In this document: positions 8,786 to 17,654 of the stretch, in pieces | How positions within the stretch are numbered: position 1 is the first letter of the stretch | Layout: every line of letters begins with the position of its first letter | Assembly (NCBI GenBank): GCA_009744235.1 | Contig: WPHV01000003.1 | Location: 62,001-126,000, forward strand | Source of the DNA: Gillisella vitis | GTDB lineage: Bacteria; Pseudomonadota; Alphaproteobacteria; Rhizobiales; Rhizobiaceae | Length of the DNA: 64,000 nucleotides | Reading direction: 5' to 3' | Made by a program: the position numbers and the translations under genes | Notes under the pieces: generated by a model | Databases searched by the model: none | Seen by the model: the letters and a program-made list of their open reading frames with translations, nothing else | What the model was told of the DNA's origin: nothing

Positions 8786-11272
8786 GTGCCAACATTTTCT
8801 CCGAGCCTGGAAAAGGCGCTGCATCAGGCACTGACTTTTGCCAATGAGCGCCACCACGAATATGCGACGCTTGAACATTTGCTGATGGCACTGATCGATG
8901 ATGCCGATGCCGCCGCCGTGATGGGCGCCTGCAATGTGAACCTCGATACGCTGCGCAAGACCGTGAGCGATTATGTCGATAATGAACTGGCCAATCTGGT
9001 GACCGGCTATGATGAGGATTCCAAACCGACCTCCGGCTTCCAGCGGGTCATCCAGCGGGCTGTCATCCACGTCCAGTCGTCCGGTCGGGAAGAAGTGACC
9101 GGCGCCAATGTTCTGGTGGCGATCTTTGCCGAGCGTGAAAGCCATGCGGCTTACTTCCTGCAAGAACAGGAAATGACCCGCTATGACGCGGTCAACTACA
9201 TATCCCATGGTATCGGCAAGCGTCCCGGCACCTCCCAGCCTCGCCCGCCACGCGGTGTCGAGGAAGAGAGCGAAGCCAGCCAGAAGCCGCCACGTGAGCA
9301 GGAGGAAGGTCCGGCCAAGAAGCAGCCGGAAGCCCTCAAGGCCTATTGCGTCAACCTGAATGAAAAGGCCAAGACCGGCCGGATCGATCCGCTGATCGGC
9401 CGTCACGACGAGGTCAACCGCACCATTCAGGTCCTGTGCCGCCGCTCAAAAAACAATCCGCTTTACGTTGGCGATCCAGGTGTGGGCAAGACGGCGATTG
9501 CCGAAGGGCTGGCCAAGCGGATCGTCGAGGGCAAGGTGCCTGAGGCGCTGGCCGATGCGACGATCTTCTCGCTCGACATGGGGACGCTTCTGGCCGGTAC
9601 GCGCTATCGCGGCGATTTCGAAGAACGCTTGAAACAAGTGGTCAAGGAGCTCGAAGACTATCCGGGCGCCGTGCTGTTCATCGATGAAATTCATACGGTG
9701 ATTGGCGCAGGGGCCACTTCCGGCGGGGCTATGGATGCCTCCAACCTGTTGAAGCCCGCCTTGTCGTCTGGCGCCATCCGTTGCATCGGTTCGACCACCT
9801 ATAAGGAATATCGGCAGTTCTTCGAAAAGGACCGGGCGCTGGTGCGCCGGTTCCAGAAGATCGATGTCAATGAGCCGTCTATCGACGATGCCATCGAGAT
9901 CATGAAGGGTCTGAAGCCCTATTTCGAGGAATATCACAAGCTGCGTTACACCAACGAGGCGATCAAGACGGCTGTCGAGCTTTCGGCCCGCTATATCAGC
10001 GACCGCAAGCTGCCGGACAAGGCGATCGACGTGATCGATGAGACGGGTGCCGCGCAAATGCTGCTGCCCGCCTCGCGTCGTCGCAAGCTGATCACCGAGA
10101 AGGAAATCGAAGTCACCATCGCCACGATGGCGCGGATTCCGGCCAAGACCGTGTCCAAGGACGATGAGTTGGTTCTTGCCAATCTGGACAAGGAACTGCG
10201 CTCGGTCGTTTACGGTCAGGATGATGCTATCGATGCGCTGTCGACGGCGATCAAGCTGGCGCGGGCAGGGCTGCGTGAACCCAATAAGCCGATTGGCTCC
10301 TACGTCTTCTCCGGCCCGACAGGCGTCGGCAAGACCGAGGTTGCCAAGCAATTGGCCGCGTCGCTTGGCGTGGAAATGCTGCGCTTTGATATGTCTGAAT
10401 ATATGGAGCGCCATACGGTGTCGCGTCTGCTGGGTGCCCCTCCCGGCTATGTCGGCTTCGATCAGGGTGGCCTGCTGACCGATGGTGTCGATCAGCATCC
10501 GCATTGCGTCGTGCTGCTGGACGAAATCGAAAAGGCTCATCCGGATATCTACAACATCCTGTTGCAGGTTATGGACCACGGTTCGCTGACCGACCATAAT
10601 GGCAAGAAGATCGATTTCCGCAATGTAATCCTGATCATGACCACCAATGCGGGCGCATCGGAAATGGCCAAGTCGGCTATCGGCTTTGGCTCTTCCAAGC
10701 GTAGTGGTGAGGATGAAGAGGCGATCAATCGTCTGTTCACCCCGGAATTCCGCAATCGTCTGGATGCGATCATTCCGTTCGCCCCGCTGCCAAGCGAGGT
10801 CATCCACAAGGTCGTGCAGAAGTTTGTCATGCAGCTGGAAGCTCAACTTTCGGAACGGGGCATCACATTCGACCTGTCGGAACCGGCTGTCGCCTGGTTG
10901 GCAACGCGTGGCTATGACGAGAAAATGGGCGCCCGGCCGCTTGGCCGCGTGATTCAGGAACATATCAAAAAGCCATTGGCCAATGAGATCCTGTTTGGCA
11001 AGCTGAAGAAGGGCGGGATCGTCAAGGTCGGCACTGTCACCAAGGATGGCGAGGAGCAATTGAAGCTGGACTGCGTGGCCGATGTGGCGCCGGTCAAGCC
11101 GAAGAAGGAAGCGGAAATTGCCGCCGTGGTGCCTGATGATGGCGAGGTCATCGCCAAGCCGCGTTCCAAGGCTAAAAAAGTCGCCAAGGCTGAGCCGGAA
11201 GTCGAAGCCTTGAAGGAGACCAAGCCGGTCGCCAAGAAAACCACGGTGCCAAAGGTGCCGAAAAAGAAGTAA
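8786..11272 (+). CDS. clpA: ATP-dependent Clp protease ATP-binding subunit ClpA
   Basis: 828 residues. It is the AAA+ unfoldase that feeds ClpP. Order: N-domain (residues 1-145), a charged linker rich in Glu, Pro and Lys (about 150-190), the first ATPase module with Walker A GDPGVGKT near 229 and Walker B VLFIDEIHT, and the second module with Walker A GPTGVGKT near 510 and VVLLDEIEKAH. The C-terminal D2 small domain (GARPLGRVIQEHIKKPLANEIL) ends near 750. E. coli ClpA has 758 residues; the extra 60-70 residues here are a low-complexity Lys/Ala/Glu/Val tail. Confidence 0.96.
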   Translation: MPTFSPSLEKALHQALTFANERHHEYATLEHLLMALIDDADAAAVMGACNVNLDTLRKTVSDYVDNELANLVTGYDEDSKPTSGFQRVIQRAVIHVQSSGREEVTGANVLVAIFAERESHAAYFLQEQEMTRYDAVNYISHGIGKRPGTSQPRPPRGVEEESEASQKPPREQEEGPAKKQPEALKAYCVNLNEKAKTGRIDPLIGRHDEVNRTIQVLCRRSKNNPLYVGDPGVGKTAIAEGLAKRIVEGKVPEALADATIFSLDMGTLLAGTRYRGDFEERLKQVVKELEDYPGAVLFIDEIHTVIGAGATSGGAMDASNLLKPALSSGAIRCIGSTTYKEYRQFFEKDRALVRRFQKIDVNEPSIDDAIEIMKGLKPYFEEYHKLRYTNEAIKTAVELSARYISDRKLPDKAIDVIDETGAAQMLLPASRRRKLITEKEIEVTIATMARIPAKTVSKDDELVLANLDKELRSVVYGQDDAIDALSTAIKLARAGLREPNKPIGSYVFSGPTGVGKTEVAKQLAASLGVEMLRFDMSEYMERHTVSRLLGAPPGYVGFDQGGLLTDGVDQHPHCVVLLDEIEKAHPDIYNILLQVMDHGSLTDHNGKKIDFRNVILIMTTNAGASEMAKSAIGFGSSKRSGEDEEAINRLFTPEFRNRLDAIIPFAPLPSEVIHKVVQKFVMQLEAQLSERGITFDLSEPAVAWLATRGYDEKMGARPLGRVIQEHIKKPLANEILFGKLKKGGIVKVGTVTKDGEEQLKLDCVADVAPVKPKKEAEIAAVVPDDGEVIAKPRSKAKKVAKAEPEVEALKETKPVAKKTTVPKVPKKK

Positions 11273-11307
11273 TTCTTTTGAAAGAACGGTCAAATTTTTG
11301 ACAGCAT

Positions 11308-11334
11308 CAATGCCGGGCAGTTTGCCCGGCATTG
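11308..11334 (+). terminator. Hairpin after clpA
   Basis: A perfect 12-bp stem, CAATGCCGGGCA/TGCCCGGCATTG with a GTT loop, lies 36 bases after the clpA stop. It lacks a T-run, as many rhizobial terminators do. Confidence 0.6.
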
Positions 11335-11400
11335 TCATGAACGGGAGCGGTGATTTTTTCGGCGCTGTAGGCCGTTTCGCACTTTTGCTGGAAATCCTTT

Positions 11401-12177
11401 ATGTCATCTCTCCTTCTTGCCGACCGCAGCCAGTTGCGCTGGTTCTTCACGGGCATGCGCGGCCTTTTCAGCCTGCCGGCGATTATTCTCATGGTATCGT
11501 TTGTCGGTTTCAGCGCCTTCGCGTTGCAAAGCGGCGTCAGCCGCAATGAAGCGATGTTCATGACGGTGATCGTCTGGGCCTTGCCTGCCAAGATGATACT
11601 GATCGGCATGATGTCGAGTGGCGCCAATCTTTTGGCCTGTTTTCTGGCCGTGTCGCTCTCCTCAATCCGGATGATGCCGATGGTTGCCTCGCTGGTGCCG
11701 GAAATGCGCAGCCAACGCACCCCGACCTGGCTGCTGCTGTTCCTGTCGCATTTCGTCGCCATCACCGCCTGGGTCTATGCTATGGGCAATCTGAAGACCG
11801 TGCCGCGAGAAGGACGAGTGGCGTTTTTCGCAGGCTTCGGCCTGACTTTGGTGGCGGTCAACACCATTCTGGTCGGTGTGTGCTATGGCCTTGTCTCCAG
11901 CCTGCCGCCGCTTGTCGCCGGTCTGCTATTTTTCCTCACGCCGGTCTATTTCGTCGCCTCGATCTGGGCGACCGGCAAGCAGCGGGTGGTGAAGATCGCC
12001 TTTGTGATCGGCATCGTCTCCGGGCCGCTGCTGGCACTCGCAGCTCCAGGTTTCGACATCCTAATCGCAGGACTGGGAGGCGGCACGCTTGCCTATCTGA
12101 TCGACCGGCAAATCCGCCGCCGAAGCCATGAGCCCTCGGATATTCAGCCGGTTGAAAACCTGGCGGAGGAGCTATGA
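11401..12177 (+). CDS. AzlC family ABC-like amino-acid exporter large subunit
   Basis: 258 residues with about eight hydrophobic segments. It has the AzlC (branched-chain amino-acid export) features ALQSGVSRNEAMFMTVIVWA, MMSSGANLLACFLAV and LSSIRMMPMV near residues 40-105. With its small AzlD partner it forms the two-component exporter known for branched-chain amino acids or their analogues (as in YgaZH/BrnFE). The stop overlaps the AzlD start by four bases (ATGA), so the two are translationally coupled. Confidence 0.85.
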   Translation: MSSLLLADRSQLRWFFTGMRGLFSLPAIILMVSFVGFSAFALQSGVSRNEAMFMTVIVWALPAKMILIGMMSSGANLLACFLAVSLSSIRMMPMVASLVPEMRSQRTPTWLLLFLSHFVAITAWVYAMGNLKTVPREGRVAFFAGFGLTLVAVNTILVGVCYGLVSSLPPLVAGLLFFLTPVYFVASIWATGKQRVVKIAFVIGIVSGPLLALAAPGFDILIAGLGGGTLAYLIDRQIRRRSHEPSDIQPVENLAEEL

Positions 12178-12506
12178 TGGCGGAGTTCTGGCCCTATCTG
12201 GTTATAATCATCGCGGGCTGGCTGGCGACAGATCTCTGGCGCTGGCTGGGCGTGCTGGCCGGAAACCGTCTTCAGGAAGGGGCCGAGCCGCTCTATTGGG
12301 TAAGGGCGGTTGCCACGGCCCTGGTTATGGCCGTGACTGCCAAGTTGATCGTCTTTCCAACCGGAACACTGGAACACTCGCCGCTCTGGCTGCGGCTCAC
12401 GGCCACCGGTCTCGGCTTTGCAGCGTTCCTGCTTGCCGGTCAGCGGATCATTGTTGGCGTTCTGGTGTCGCTGGGTGTTTTGGCCGCAGGTCTGTTTGTC
12501 CTGTAG
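12174..12506 (+). CDS. AzlD domain-containing small exporter subunit
   Basis: 110 residues with four hydrophobic helices. The WLATDLWRWLGVLAGNRL segment and the WVRAVATALVMAVTAKLIVFPTG-type stretch match AzlD/YgaH proteins. It is the obligate small partner of the upstream AzlC and overlaps it by four bases. A rhizobial intergenic repeat begins at its stop codon. Confidence 0.82.
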   Translation: MMAEFWPYLVIIIAGWLATDLWRWLGVLAGNRLQEGAEPLYWVRAVATALVMAVTAKLIVFPTGTLEHSPLWLRLTATGLGFAAFLLAGQRIIVGVLVSLGVLAAGLFVL

Positions 12507-12507
12507 A

Positions 12508-12608
12508 GCATTTCCACGAAAAGTGTGAAGCGGTTTTCCGTCCGGAAATGCATAAAAACAAAAACCTATAGCATCCTGCTGACTCCAGTGTTCTGCACGA
12601 TGCTATAG
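12508..12608. repeat. Rhizobial dispersed intergenic repeat with terminal inverted repeat
   Basis: The stretch starting GAGCATTTCCACGAAAAGTG and running through GCGGTTTTCCGTCCGGAAATGC to an A-rich tract resembles a dispersed intergenic repeat I recall from many Rhizobiaceae genomes. It contains the imperfect palindrome GCATTTCC...GGAAATGC. It is followed by a second inverted repeat, CTATAGCATC (12566-12575) and GATGCTATAG (12599-12608). The right arm contains the stop codon of the HIT gene. A diverged copy appears near 62683. Confidence 0.65.
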
Positions 12609-13028
12609 CGCTGCGATAATCTTTGCGGCATTGGCCTTCAACACGTCGATATTTTCCATGCCACCCACATGCGGCTTCAACGGCTGACCGTCATGGCGGG
12701 GAATCACGTGAAAATGCAGGTGGAACACGGTCTGGCCTGCGGCAGGCTCGTTGAATTGCGCAACGTAGACACCGTCGGCATCAAAGGCCTGTTTGACGGC
12801 AGCAGCCAGTTTCTGCACGACTGGAATGAGTTTTGCCAGCACAGCCGGATCGGCATCCAGCAGATTGCGGGAACCCTGTTTTGGAATCACCAGGCAATGG
12901 CCCGGTGCCTGTGGCATTACATCCATGAAGGCCAGCGCGTCGTCATCCTCATAGAGCTTGATTGAGGGGATGTCGCCCTTGAGGATCTTGGCGAAAATAT
13001 TGTCTGGATCATAGGCCGAAATGGTCAT
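12603..13028 (-). CDS. HIT family nucleotide-binding hydrolase
   Basis: 141 residues with the histidine triad HLHFHVIPR near residue 98 and the family start YDPDNIFAKILKGDIPSIKLYED. HIT proteins of this HinT/YcfF type hydrolyse nucleotide phosphoramidates or related adenylates; the exact substrate is unknown. The end reads ANAAKIIAAL and the stop codon lies inside a dispersed repeat arm. It is the last gene of a four-gene minus-strand unit with RidA, GDPD and GNAT genes, 55 bases after the GNAT stop. Confidence 0.9.
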   Translation of the reverse strand: MTISAYDPDNIFAKILKGDIPSIKLYEDDDALAFMDVMPQAPGHCLVIPKQGSRNLLDADPAVLAKLIPVVQKLAAAVKQAFDADGVYVAQFNEPAAGQTVFHLHFHVIPRHDGQPLKPHVGGMENIDVLKANAAKIIAAL

Positions 13029-13083
13029 TATCTGTCTCCGTTACCGGGTCTTGTCTATCCTGGTCCTGACCTGTCAATCAAGG

Positions 13084-14292
13084 TCAGCCATCGATTTCCT
13101 CGCCGTCGCGCGGCTGGCGTTCGCCCTTGCGAAACGGCGTATGTTCGCCGAGATAGGCACCGATGTGCTCCACCTCTTCGCGTTCGCGTTCCAGATAGTC
13201 GGCGATGGCCCGGCGCAGGCCCGGATGGGCGATGTAATGGGCGGAATGGGTGGTAACCGGCTGGTAGCCGCGCGCCAGCTTATGCTCGCCTTGCGCCCCC
13301 GCTTCGACCTTTTTCAGCCCCTTGGCCAAGGCAAAGTCGATGGCCTGATGGTAGCAGACCTCGAAATGCAGAAAGGGGTGATCCTCGCTACAGCCCCAAT
13401 GGCGACCGAACAGCGTATCCTCGCCGATGAAGTTGATGGCGCCCGCCACATAGCGGCCATCGCGTTTGGCCATCACCAGGAGAATGTCTTCAGGCATGCG
13501 TTCGCCGATCAGCGAGTAGAATTGCCGGGTCAGGTAGGGCTTGCCCCATTTTCGGCTGCCGGTATCCATGTAGAAGGTGAAAAACTGGTCCCAGATCGCT
13601 TCGGTCAGGTCGCTGCCGGTCAGCCAATCGATGGTAATGCCGTTTTCCAGCGCCGCTCGCCGCTCTTTCTTCAAGGCCTTGCGTTTGCGCGAGGCTAGCG
13701 TTTCCAAAAAGGCGTCGTGATTGGCGTAGCCCTGGTTGATGAAGTGGAATTGCTGATCCAGCCGATGCAGGAAATCTGCATCCTCGAAATGCTCGAGCTC
13801 GTTTTCCGGCAGGAAGGTCGCATGAGCTGAGGAGACGCCGAGCTTGCGGGATATTTCCGCAAAGCTGGAGGCCAGAGAGGCGCGAGCGCTTTCCGGCTCA
13901 ACGCCATCTGCAACCATCAACCTCGGGCCGGTTGCGGGCGTAAACGGGATGGAGGCCTGCAATTTCGGATAATATTGCCCGCCCGCCCGCTCGAATGCAT
14001 CGGCCCAGCCCTGGTCGAAGACATATTCACCCCGGCTATGGCTCTTGAGATAGCAGGGCATGGCACCGAGCAATTGCCCATCGCCATCCTCCATCAGCAA
14101 ATGATGGCCAAGCCAGCCGGTTTTGGCGGTGGCAGAGCCCGATTCTTCCAATGCCGAAAGATAGGCCCAGCTGTTGAACGGATTATAGGCTTCGCCTCCC
14201 GATGCCTTGGCGGCACCGGAAAGCCTGTTCCATGCGCTTTGGTTGATGGCCTTGAAGGACTGCTCAACCCGAATGATGACCTCTTGTGTCAT
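13084..14292 (-). CDS. GNAT/FemAB-like acyltransferase (DUF482 family)
   Basis: 402 residues. The pattern SWAYLSALEESGS near residue 40, FTPATGPRLMV near 115, SSAHATFLPE, FHFINQGYANHDAFLETL, SRKRKALKKERRAA and the C-terminal VEAGAQGEHKLARGYQPVTT are the signature of the family often labelled peptidogalycan biosynthesis protein, with a Fem/GNAT double fold. Substrate and reaction are not established. It lies 17 bases after the GDPD gene on the same strand. Confidence 0.85.
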   Translation of the reverse strand: MTQEVIIRVEQSFKAINQSAWNRLSGAAKASGGEAYNPFNSWAYLSALEESGSATAKTGWLGHHLLMEDGDGQLLGAMPCYLKSHSRGEYVFDQGWADAFERAGGQYYPKLQASIPFTPATGPRLMVADGVEPESARASLASSFAEISRKLGVSSAHATFLPENELEHFEDADFLHRLDQQFHFINQGYANHDAFLETLASRKRKALKKERRAALENGITIDWLTGSDLTEAIWDQFFTFYMDTGSRKWGKPYLTRQFYSLIGERMPEDILLVMAKRDGRYVAGAINFIGEDTLFGRHWGCSEDHPFLHFEVCYHQAIDFALAKGLKKVEAGAQGEHKLARGYQPVTTHSAHYIAHPGLRRAIADYLEREREEVEHIGAYLGEHTPFRKGERQPRDGEEIDG

Positions 14293-14309
14293 GCCACTCC
14301 ATTACAAGA

Positions 14310-15035
14310 TTATGATGCCACGGTGTCGCGCGGGTCAAAGCCTTCAAACGTCATTTGATCTGCGTAAGTATAGGTGTGGGCGCGCATGATTTCATCCCGC
14401 ACCGTCCAGGTGATCACTGGAATGTTTTTCTGCCGCTGCGCCTCGATGAAGCTGTTGGGCAAATGGGCGACGCAATAGGAGATGAAATCCAGACCGAGCT
14501 GCATGGCCTCGTCATGGACAAAGAAGTTTTCCGGCTTGGCGCCTTCGGCGGTCAGTCCGACCGGGTAGGGGCAGTCATTGGCCTTCAGCTCTTTCAAAAG
14601 ATGATGGTCGAAGCTCATCAGCGCGACTTTGCCCTGGTAGCCGGTGAGAACCTCCAGCACATCCTCGACAAAGCCCTCGTCATCGCCGAGCCTGCCCTTT
14701 AGCTCAATTACCAGCGGCACCTGGCCCTTGACCAGATCGAGCAATTGCCGCAGCGTCGGCACCTTGTCGGCTGTACCGCCGACCGACATCATTTTCAGTT
14801 CCGCCGAGGTACGGGCGCGCACGTCGCCGGTCATGTTGCACAGACGCTGCATGTCGTCGTCGTGAAACACCACCGGTACGCTGTCCGTGGTGTATTGCAG
14901 GTCGCATTCGATGGCGAAACCGGCGTCTATGGCGCGGGCGGCGGCCGACAGCGTGTTTTCCCAGACCAGCTTGTTCTGGTCGTGAAAACCGCGATGGGCA
15001 ACCGGCGTTTCTTTGATCCAGCTGGCATCCGTCAC
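14310..15035 (-). CDS. Glycerophosphodiester phosphodiesterase
   Basis: 241 residues from a GTG at 15035. The GDPD catalytic elements are visible: AHRGFHDQNKLVWENTL near residue 13 (HRG...ENT), AIECDLQYTTDSVPVVFHDDDMQRLC near residue 43 (E-x-D...HD), and VIELKG near 117. These metal-dependent enzymes release sn-glycerol-3-phosphate from deacylated phospholipid. The start overlaps the RidA stop by four bases (GTGA), so the pair is translationally coupled. Confidence 0.9.
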   Translation of the reverse strand: MTDASWIKETPVAHRGFHDQNKLVWENTLSAAARAIDAGFAIECDLQYTTDSVPVVFHDDDMQRLCNMTGDVRARTSAELKMMSVGGTADKVPTLRQLLDLVKGQVPLVIELKGRLGDDEGFVEDVLEVLTGYQGKVALMSFDHHLLKELKANDCPYPVGLTAEGAKPENFFVHDEAMQLGLDFISYCVAHLPNSFIEAQRQKNIPVITWTVRDEIMRAHTYTYADQMTFEGFDPRDTVAS

Positions 15036-15502
15036 AGGCGGATCTCCAGGATGGCATCGATCTCGACAGCGGCGTTCATCGGCAGGGCGGCCATGCCCAC
15101 GGCGGCGCGCGCATGTTTGCCAGCCTCACCCAGCACCGAGGCGATCAGGTTGGAAGCGCCGTTGATCACCAGATGCTGATCGGTAAAGCCGGGGCCTGAG
15201 GCCACGAAGCCGTTGAGCTTGATGACTCGGACAATGCGGGAAAGGTCGCCGTCTAGTGCCGATTTTGCCTGGGCCAGAATATTGATGGCGCACAGTTCTG
15301 CGGCGTGCTGTGCCGAGGCCAGGTCCACATCGCTGCCGACCAGGCCGGTCACGGCAATTTTGCCGGCTTCCATTGGCAATTGGCCGGAGAGATAAAGCAG
15401 GTTGCCGCTGATGACATAGGGTACATAATTGGCAGCAGGTGCTGCGGCCTGGGGCAGGGTAATGCCAAGGGCGGCAAGGCGGCTGTCGATAGTGTCGGAC
15501 AT
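15032..15502 (-). CDS. RidA family reactive intermediate deaminase-like protein
   Basis: 156 residues from the ATG at 15502. YVPYVISGNLLYLSGQLP near residue 26 and the late KHARAAVGMAALPMNAAVEID region match the longer (about 150-residue) RidA subgroup. RidA proteins deaminate enamine/imine intermediates of PLP enzymes. In this subgroup the arginine typical of active RidA is replaced by the ARAAVGMAALP context, so activity is uncertain. It is the first gene of the minus-strand unit and is divergent from eipB. Confidence 0.85.
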   Translation of the reverse strand: MSDTIDSRLAALGITLPQAAAPAANYVPYVISGNLLYLSGQLPMEAGKIAVTGLVGSDVDLASAQHAAELCAINILAQAKSALDGDLSRIVRVIKLNGFVASGPGFTDQHLVINGASNLIASVLGEAGKHARAAVGMAALPMNAAVEIDAILEIRL

Positions 15503-15626
15503 GATCAAATCCCAGCTAGCATGAAAACGGAAACGTGGTGATAAACTCAGGCAAGTTGCGTAAGCGCCTCGCTTTTGACAACTCAGTTCTTATAGCATCA
15601 AGCCAGACCGCAACAGGAGAATATCG

Positions 15627-16445
15627 ATGCCGCAGTTGACCTTGGCCCTTGTTATGGCATTGACGGCAAACACCGCGGTGACATCCGTGAAGGTCGATCC
15701 GCAGGCTGTAGGCGATCTTGCGCCGCATCGCGCCACCTATGATATCAAGCTGAAAAAGGCGACAGACCAGTCAGGTGTCGACAATATGAGCGGCCGGATG
15801 GTCTATGAGTTCAACGGCTCGGCCTGTGACGGCTATTCCACCAGCTTCCGATTCGTCACCAAAATCGAGACCGGCGATCAGGTCAGCGTCACCGACCAGC
15901 AGGTTCGGACTTTCGAGGACATGGCAGCCAGACGGTTCGATTTCGAATCGAAAAGTTTTACCGACGACAAGCTGGACAAGGATGTCAAAGGGGCGGCTGC
16001 GGCAAAAACCGATGGCCTGCGTATCGAGTTAAAGGAGCCGCAGAAGAAGGAGCTGGAACTGGCCTCGGCCCGCTTCCCGGCCCAACATATGCTTGATATG
16101 ATCGACCGCGCCAGGAAGGGTAATCGCTTCTTCGAGGCTCGTGTGTTTGATGGCACGGAAGACGGCGACAAGAGCTATTTGACCACGACGGTGCTGGGAA
16201 CATCGAAAAAGCTGACGGGCGATACCAAGGACCCCCTGTCGGGCCGTACCTATTGGCCGGTCGCCATTGCTTATTACGACGACAAGTCGGATGGCGATCA
16301 ATTGCCGGTCTATACCCAGTCCTTCGACCTCTATGACAATGGAGTGACGCGCGACCTGACGCTGGATTACGGTGATGTTGTCCTGACGGGCAAGCTTTCC
16401 AAGCTGGAATTGCTGCCGCCGACGGCCTGCAAGGCGCAAAAGTAG
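15627..16445 (+). CDS. eipB: Cell envelope integrity protein EipB family (DUF1849)
   Basis: 272 residues with an N-terminal signal peptide (MPQLTLALVMALTANTAVTS) followed by LAPHRATYDIKL, the typical family start. Two cysteines, one in NGSACDGYSTSF near residue 72 and one in the terminal PTACKAQK, are placed like the disulfide pair known in Brucella EipB. EipB is a periplasmic beta-spiral protein needed for envelope integrity in Brucella and is widespread in Rhizobiales. The gene is monocistronic. Confidence 0.88.
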   Translation: MPQLTLALVMALTANTAVTSVKVDPQAVGDLAPHRATYDIKLKKATDQSGVDNMSGRMVYEFNGSACDGYSTSFRFVTKIETGDQVSVTDQQVRTFEDMAARRFDFESKSFTDDKLDKDVKGAAAAKTDGLRIELKEPQKKELELASARFPAQHMLDMIDRARKGNRFFEARVFDGTEDGDKSYLTTTVLGTSKKLTGDTKDPLSGRTYWPVAIAYYDDKSDGDQLPVYTQSFDLYDNGVTRDLTLDYGDVVLTGKLSKLELLPPTACKAQK

Positions 16446-16474
16446 CAATTGCAGGCTTTTTCTCGGCCCTACAC

Positions 16475-16503
16475 TTGCCTTGTCCGTCAAATCGTTCTAT
16501 GGC
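16475..16503 (+). promoter_or_regulatory. Candidate sigma-70 type promoter of rpsB
   Basis: TTGCCT (16475-16480) and TATGGC (16498-16503) are separated by 17 bases, close to the rhizobial CTTGAC-N17-CTATAT consensus. This leaves a leader of about 115 bases before the rpsB ATG. Confidence 0.45.
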
Positions 16504-16627
16504 GACCGGCATTCCACACGTGAAGCTTGGGATAGGCCGGGAGACATCCGGTCCGTTCCGCCCGGTGGCGTTTTGAAAAAGACGCTGTTTGCTTCACGGG
16601 GGTTCAACCGGAAAAGGAGAAAAAGGC

Positions 16628-17395
16628 ATGGCATTGCCTGATTTTAGCATGCGTCAGCTTCTGGAAGCTGGCGTTCACTTCGGCCACCAGACACATCGCT
16701 GGAACCCGAAGATGAAGCCGTATATCTTCGGCGATCGTAACAACATTCACATCATCGACCTGGCTCAGACCGTACCGATGCTGTCGCGCGCCCTTCAGGT
16801 CGTATCTGACACGGTTGCTCGTGGCGGTCGCGTTCTGTTCGTCGGCACCAAGCGTCAGGCCTCTGACCTGATCGCCGATGCTGCCAAGCGTTCGGCCCAG
16901 TATTACGTCAACTCCCGCTGGCTCGGCGGCATGATGACCAACTGGAAGACCATTTCCAACTCGATCCAGCGCCTGCGCAAGCTCGACGAAATCCTGAACT
17001 CGGAAGCCCAGGGCTTCACGAAGAAGGAACGTCTGAACCTTGAGCGCGAACGCGAAAAGCTTGACAAGGCTCTCGGCGGTATCCGCGACATGGGCGGCAC
17101 CCCGGACCTGATGGTGATCGTTGACACCAACAAGGAAAAGATCGCTATCGATGAAGCCAAGCGCCTGGGCATTCCGGTCGTTGCCATCATCGACTCGAAC
17201 TGCGATCCGGACCTGATCGATTACCCGATCCCGGGCAATGACGACGCATCGCGCGCCATCGCTCTCTACTGCGACCTGATCTCGCGCGCTGCCATCGACG
17301 GTATCGCTCGCCAGCAGGGTTCGTCTGGTCGTGATATCGGCGCCATGGTTGAGGCTCCGATCGAGCCGGCTCTGGAAGGCTCTGCCGAGGCTTGA
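16628..17395 (+). CDS. rpsB: 30S ribosomal protein S2
   Basis: 255 residues. [35 protein letters not shown] is the highly conserved S2 start, followed by [33 protein letters not shown] and [20 protein letters not shown]2 is assembled late into the 30S head. The ATG at 6628+10000 follows AAAAGGAGAAAAAGGC. It opens the rpsB-to-lpxB block, and a GC-rich hairpin follows the stop. Confidence 0.98.
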   Translation: MALPDFSMRQLLEAGVHFGHQTHRWNPKMKPYIFGDRNNIHIIDLAQTVPMLSRALQVVSDTVARGGRVLFVGTKRQASDLIADAAKRSAQYYVNSRWLGGMMTNWKTISNSIQRLRKLDEILNSEAQGFTKKERLNLEREREKLDKALGGIRDMGGTPDLMVIVDTNKEKIAIDEAKRLGIPVVAIIDSNCDPDLIDYPIPGNDDASRAIALYCDLISRAAIDGIARQQGSSGRDIGAMVEAPIEPALEGSAEA

Positions 17396-17411
17396 TGCAA
17401 TCGGATGCATG

Positions 17412-17432
17412 AAGGCGGGCTTGCCCCGCCTT
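17412..17432 (+). terminator. Attenuator-like hairpin between rpsB and tsf
   Basis: Stem AAGGCGGG/CCCGCCTT with loop CTTGC lies 17 bases after the rpsB stop. Only three T residues follow, so partial termination that sets the S2:EF-Ts ratio is more likely than full termination. Confidence 0.6.
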
Positions 17433-17535
17433 TGACAAAAGATTGATGGGCCGCCCGTCAGCGTCAGGCTGTGCGGCGGCCCGCTCTTTTGAATGGCTTC
17501 CCTTTTGCGGGAGCCGCCTTGCGGTTTCCCCGCTC

Positions 17536-17560
17536 GCGTGATGACGTGATTTCATCACGC
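17536..17560. repeat. Perfect inverted repeat in the rpsB-tsf spacer
   Basis: Nine-base arms GCGTGATGA and TCATCACGC flank a seven-base spacer, about 95 bases upstream of tsf. It could be an operator or a leader hairpin; no role can be assigned. Confidence 0.6.
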
Positions 17561-17654
17561 TGTAACATTTCCGGGTACAAGTCGTGCCCAATCCGGGCGC
17601 CGGTTTCAGGCATCTGTCCTTTGGCCCGCCCCTGAACAGACAAAGAGGCAAACA

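Noticed and set aside
9446..11338. A 630-residue open frame antisense to clpA
   Set aside because: It is the complement of a well-conserved gene with strong GC bias at codon position three, which produces long antisense frames; the translation has no family features.
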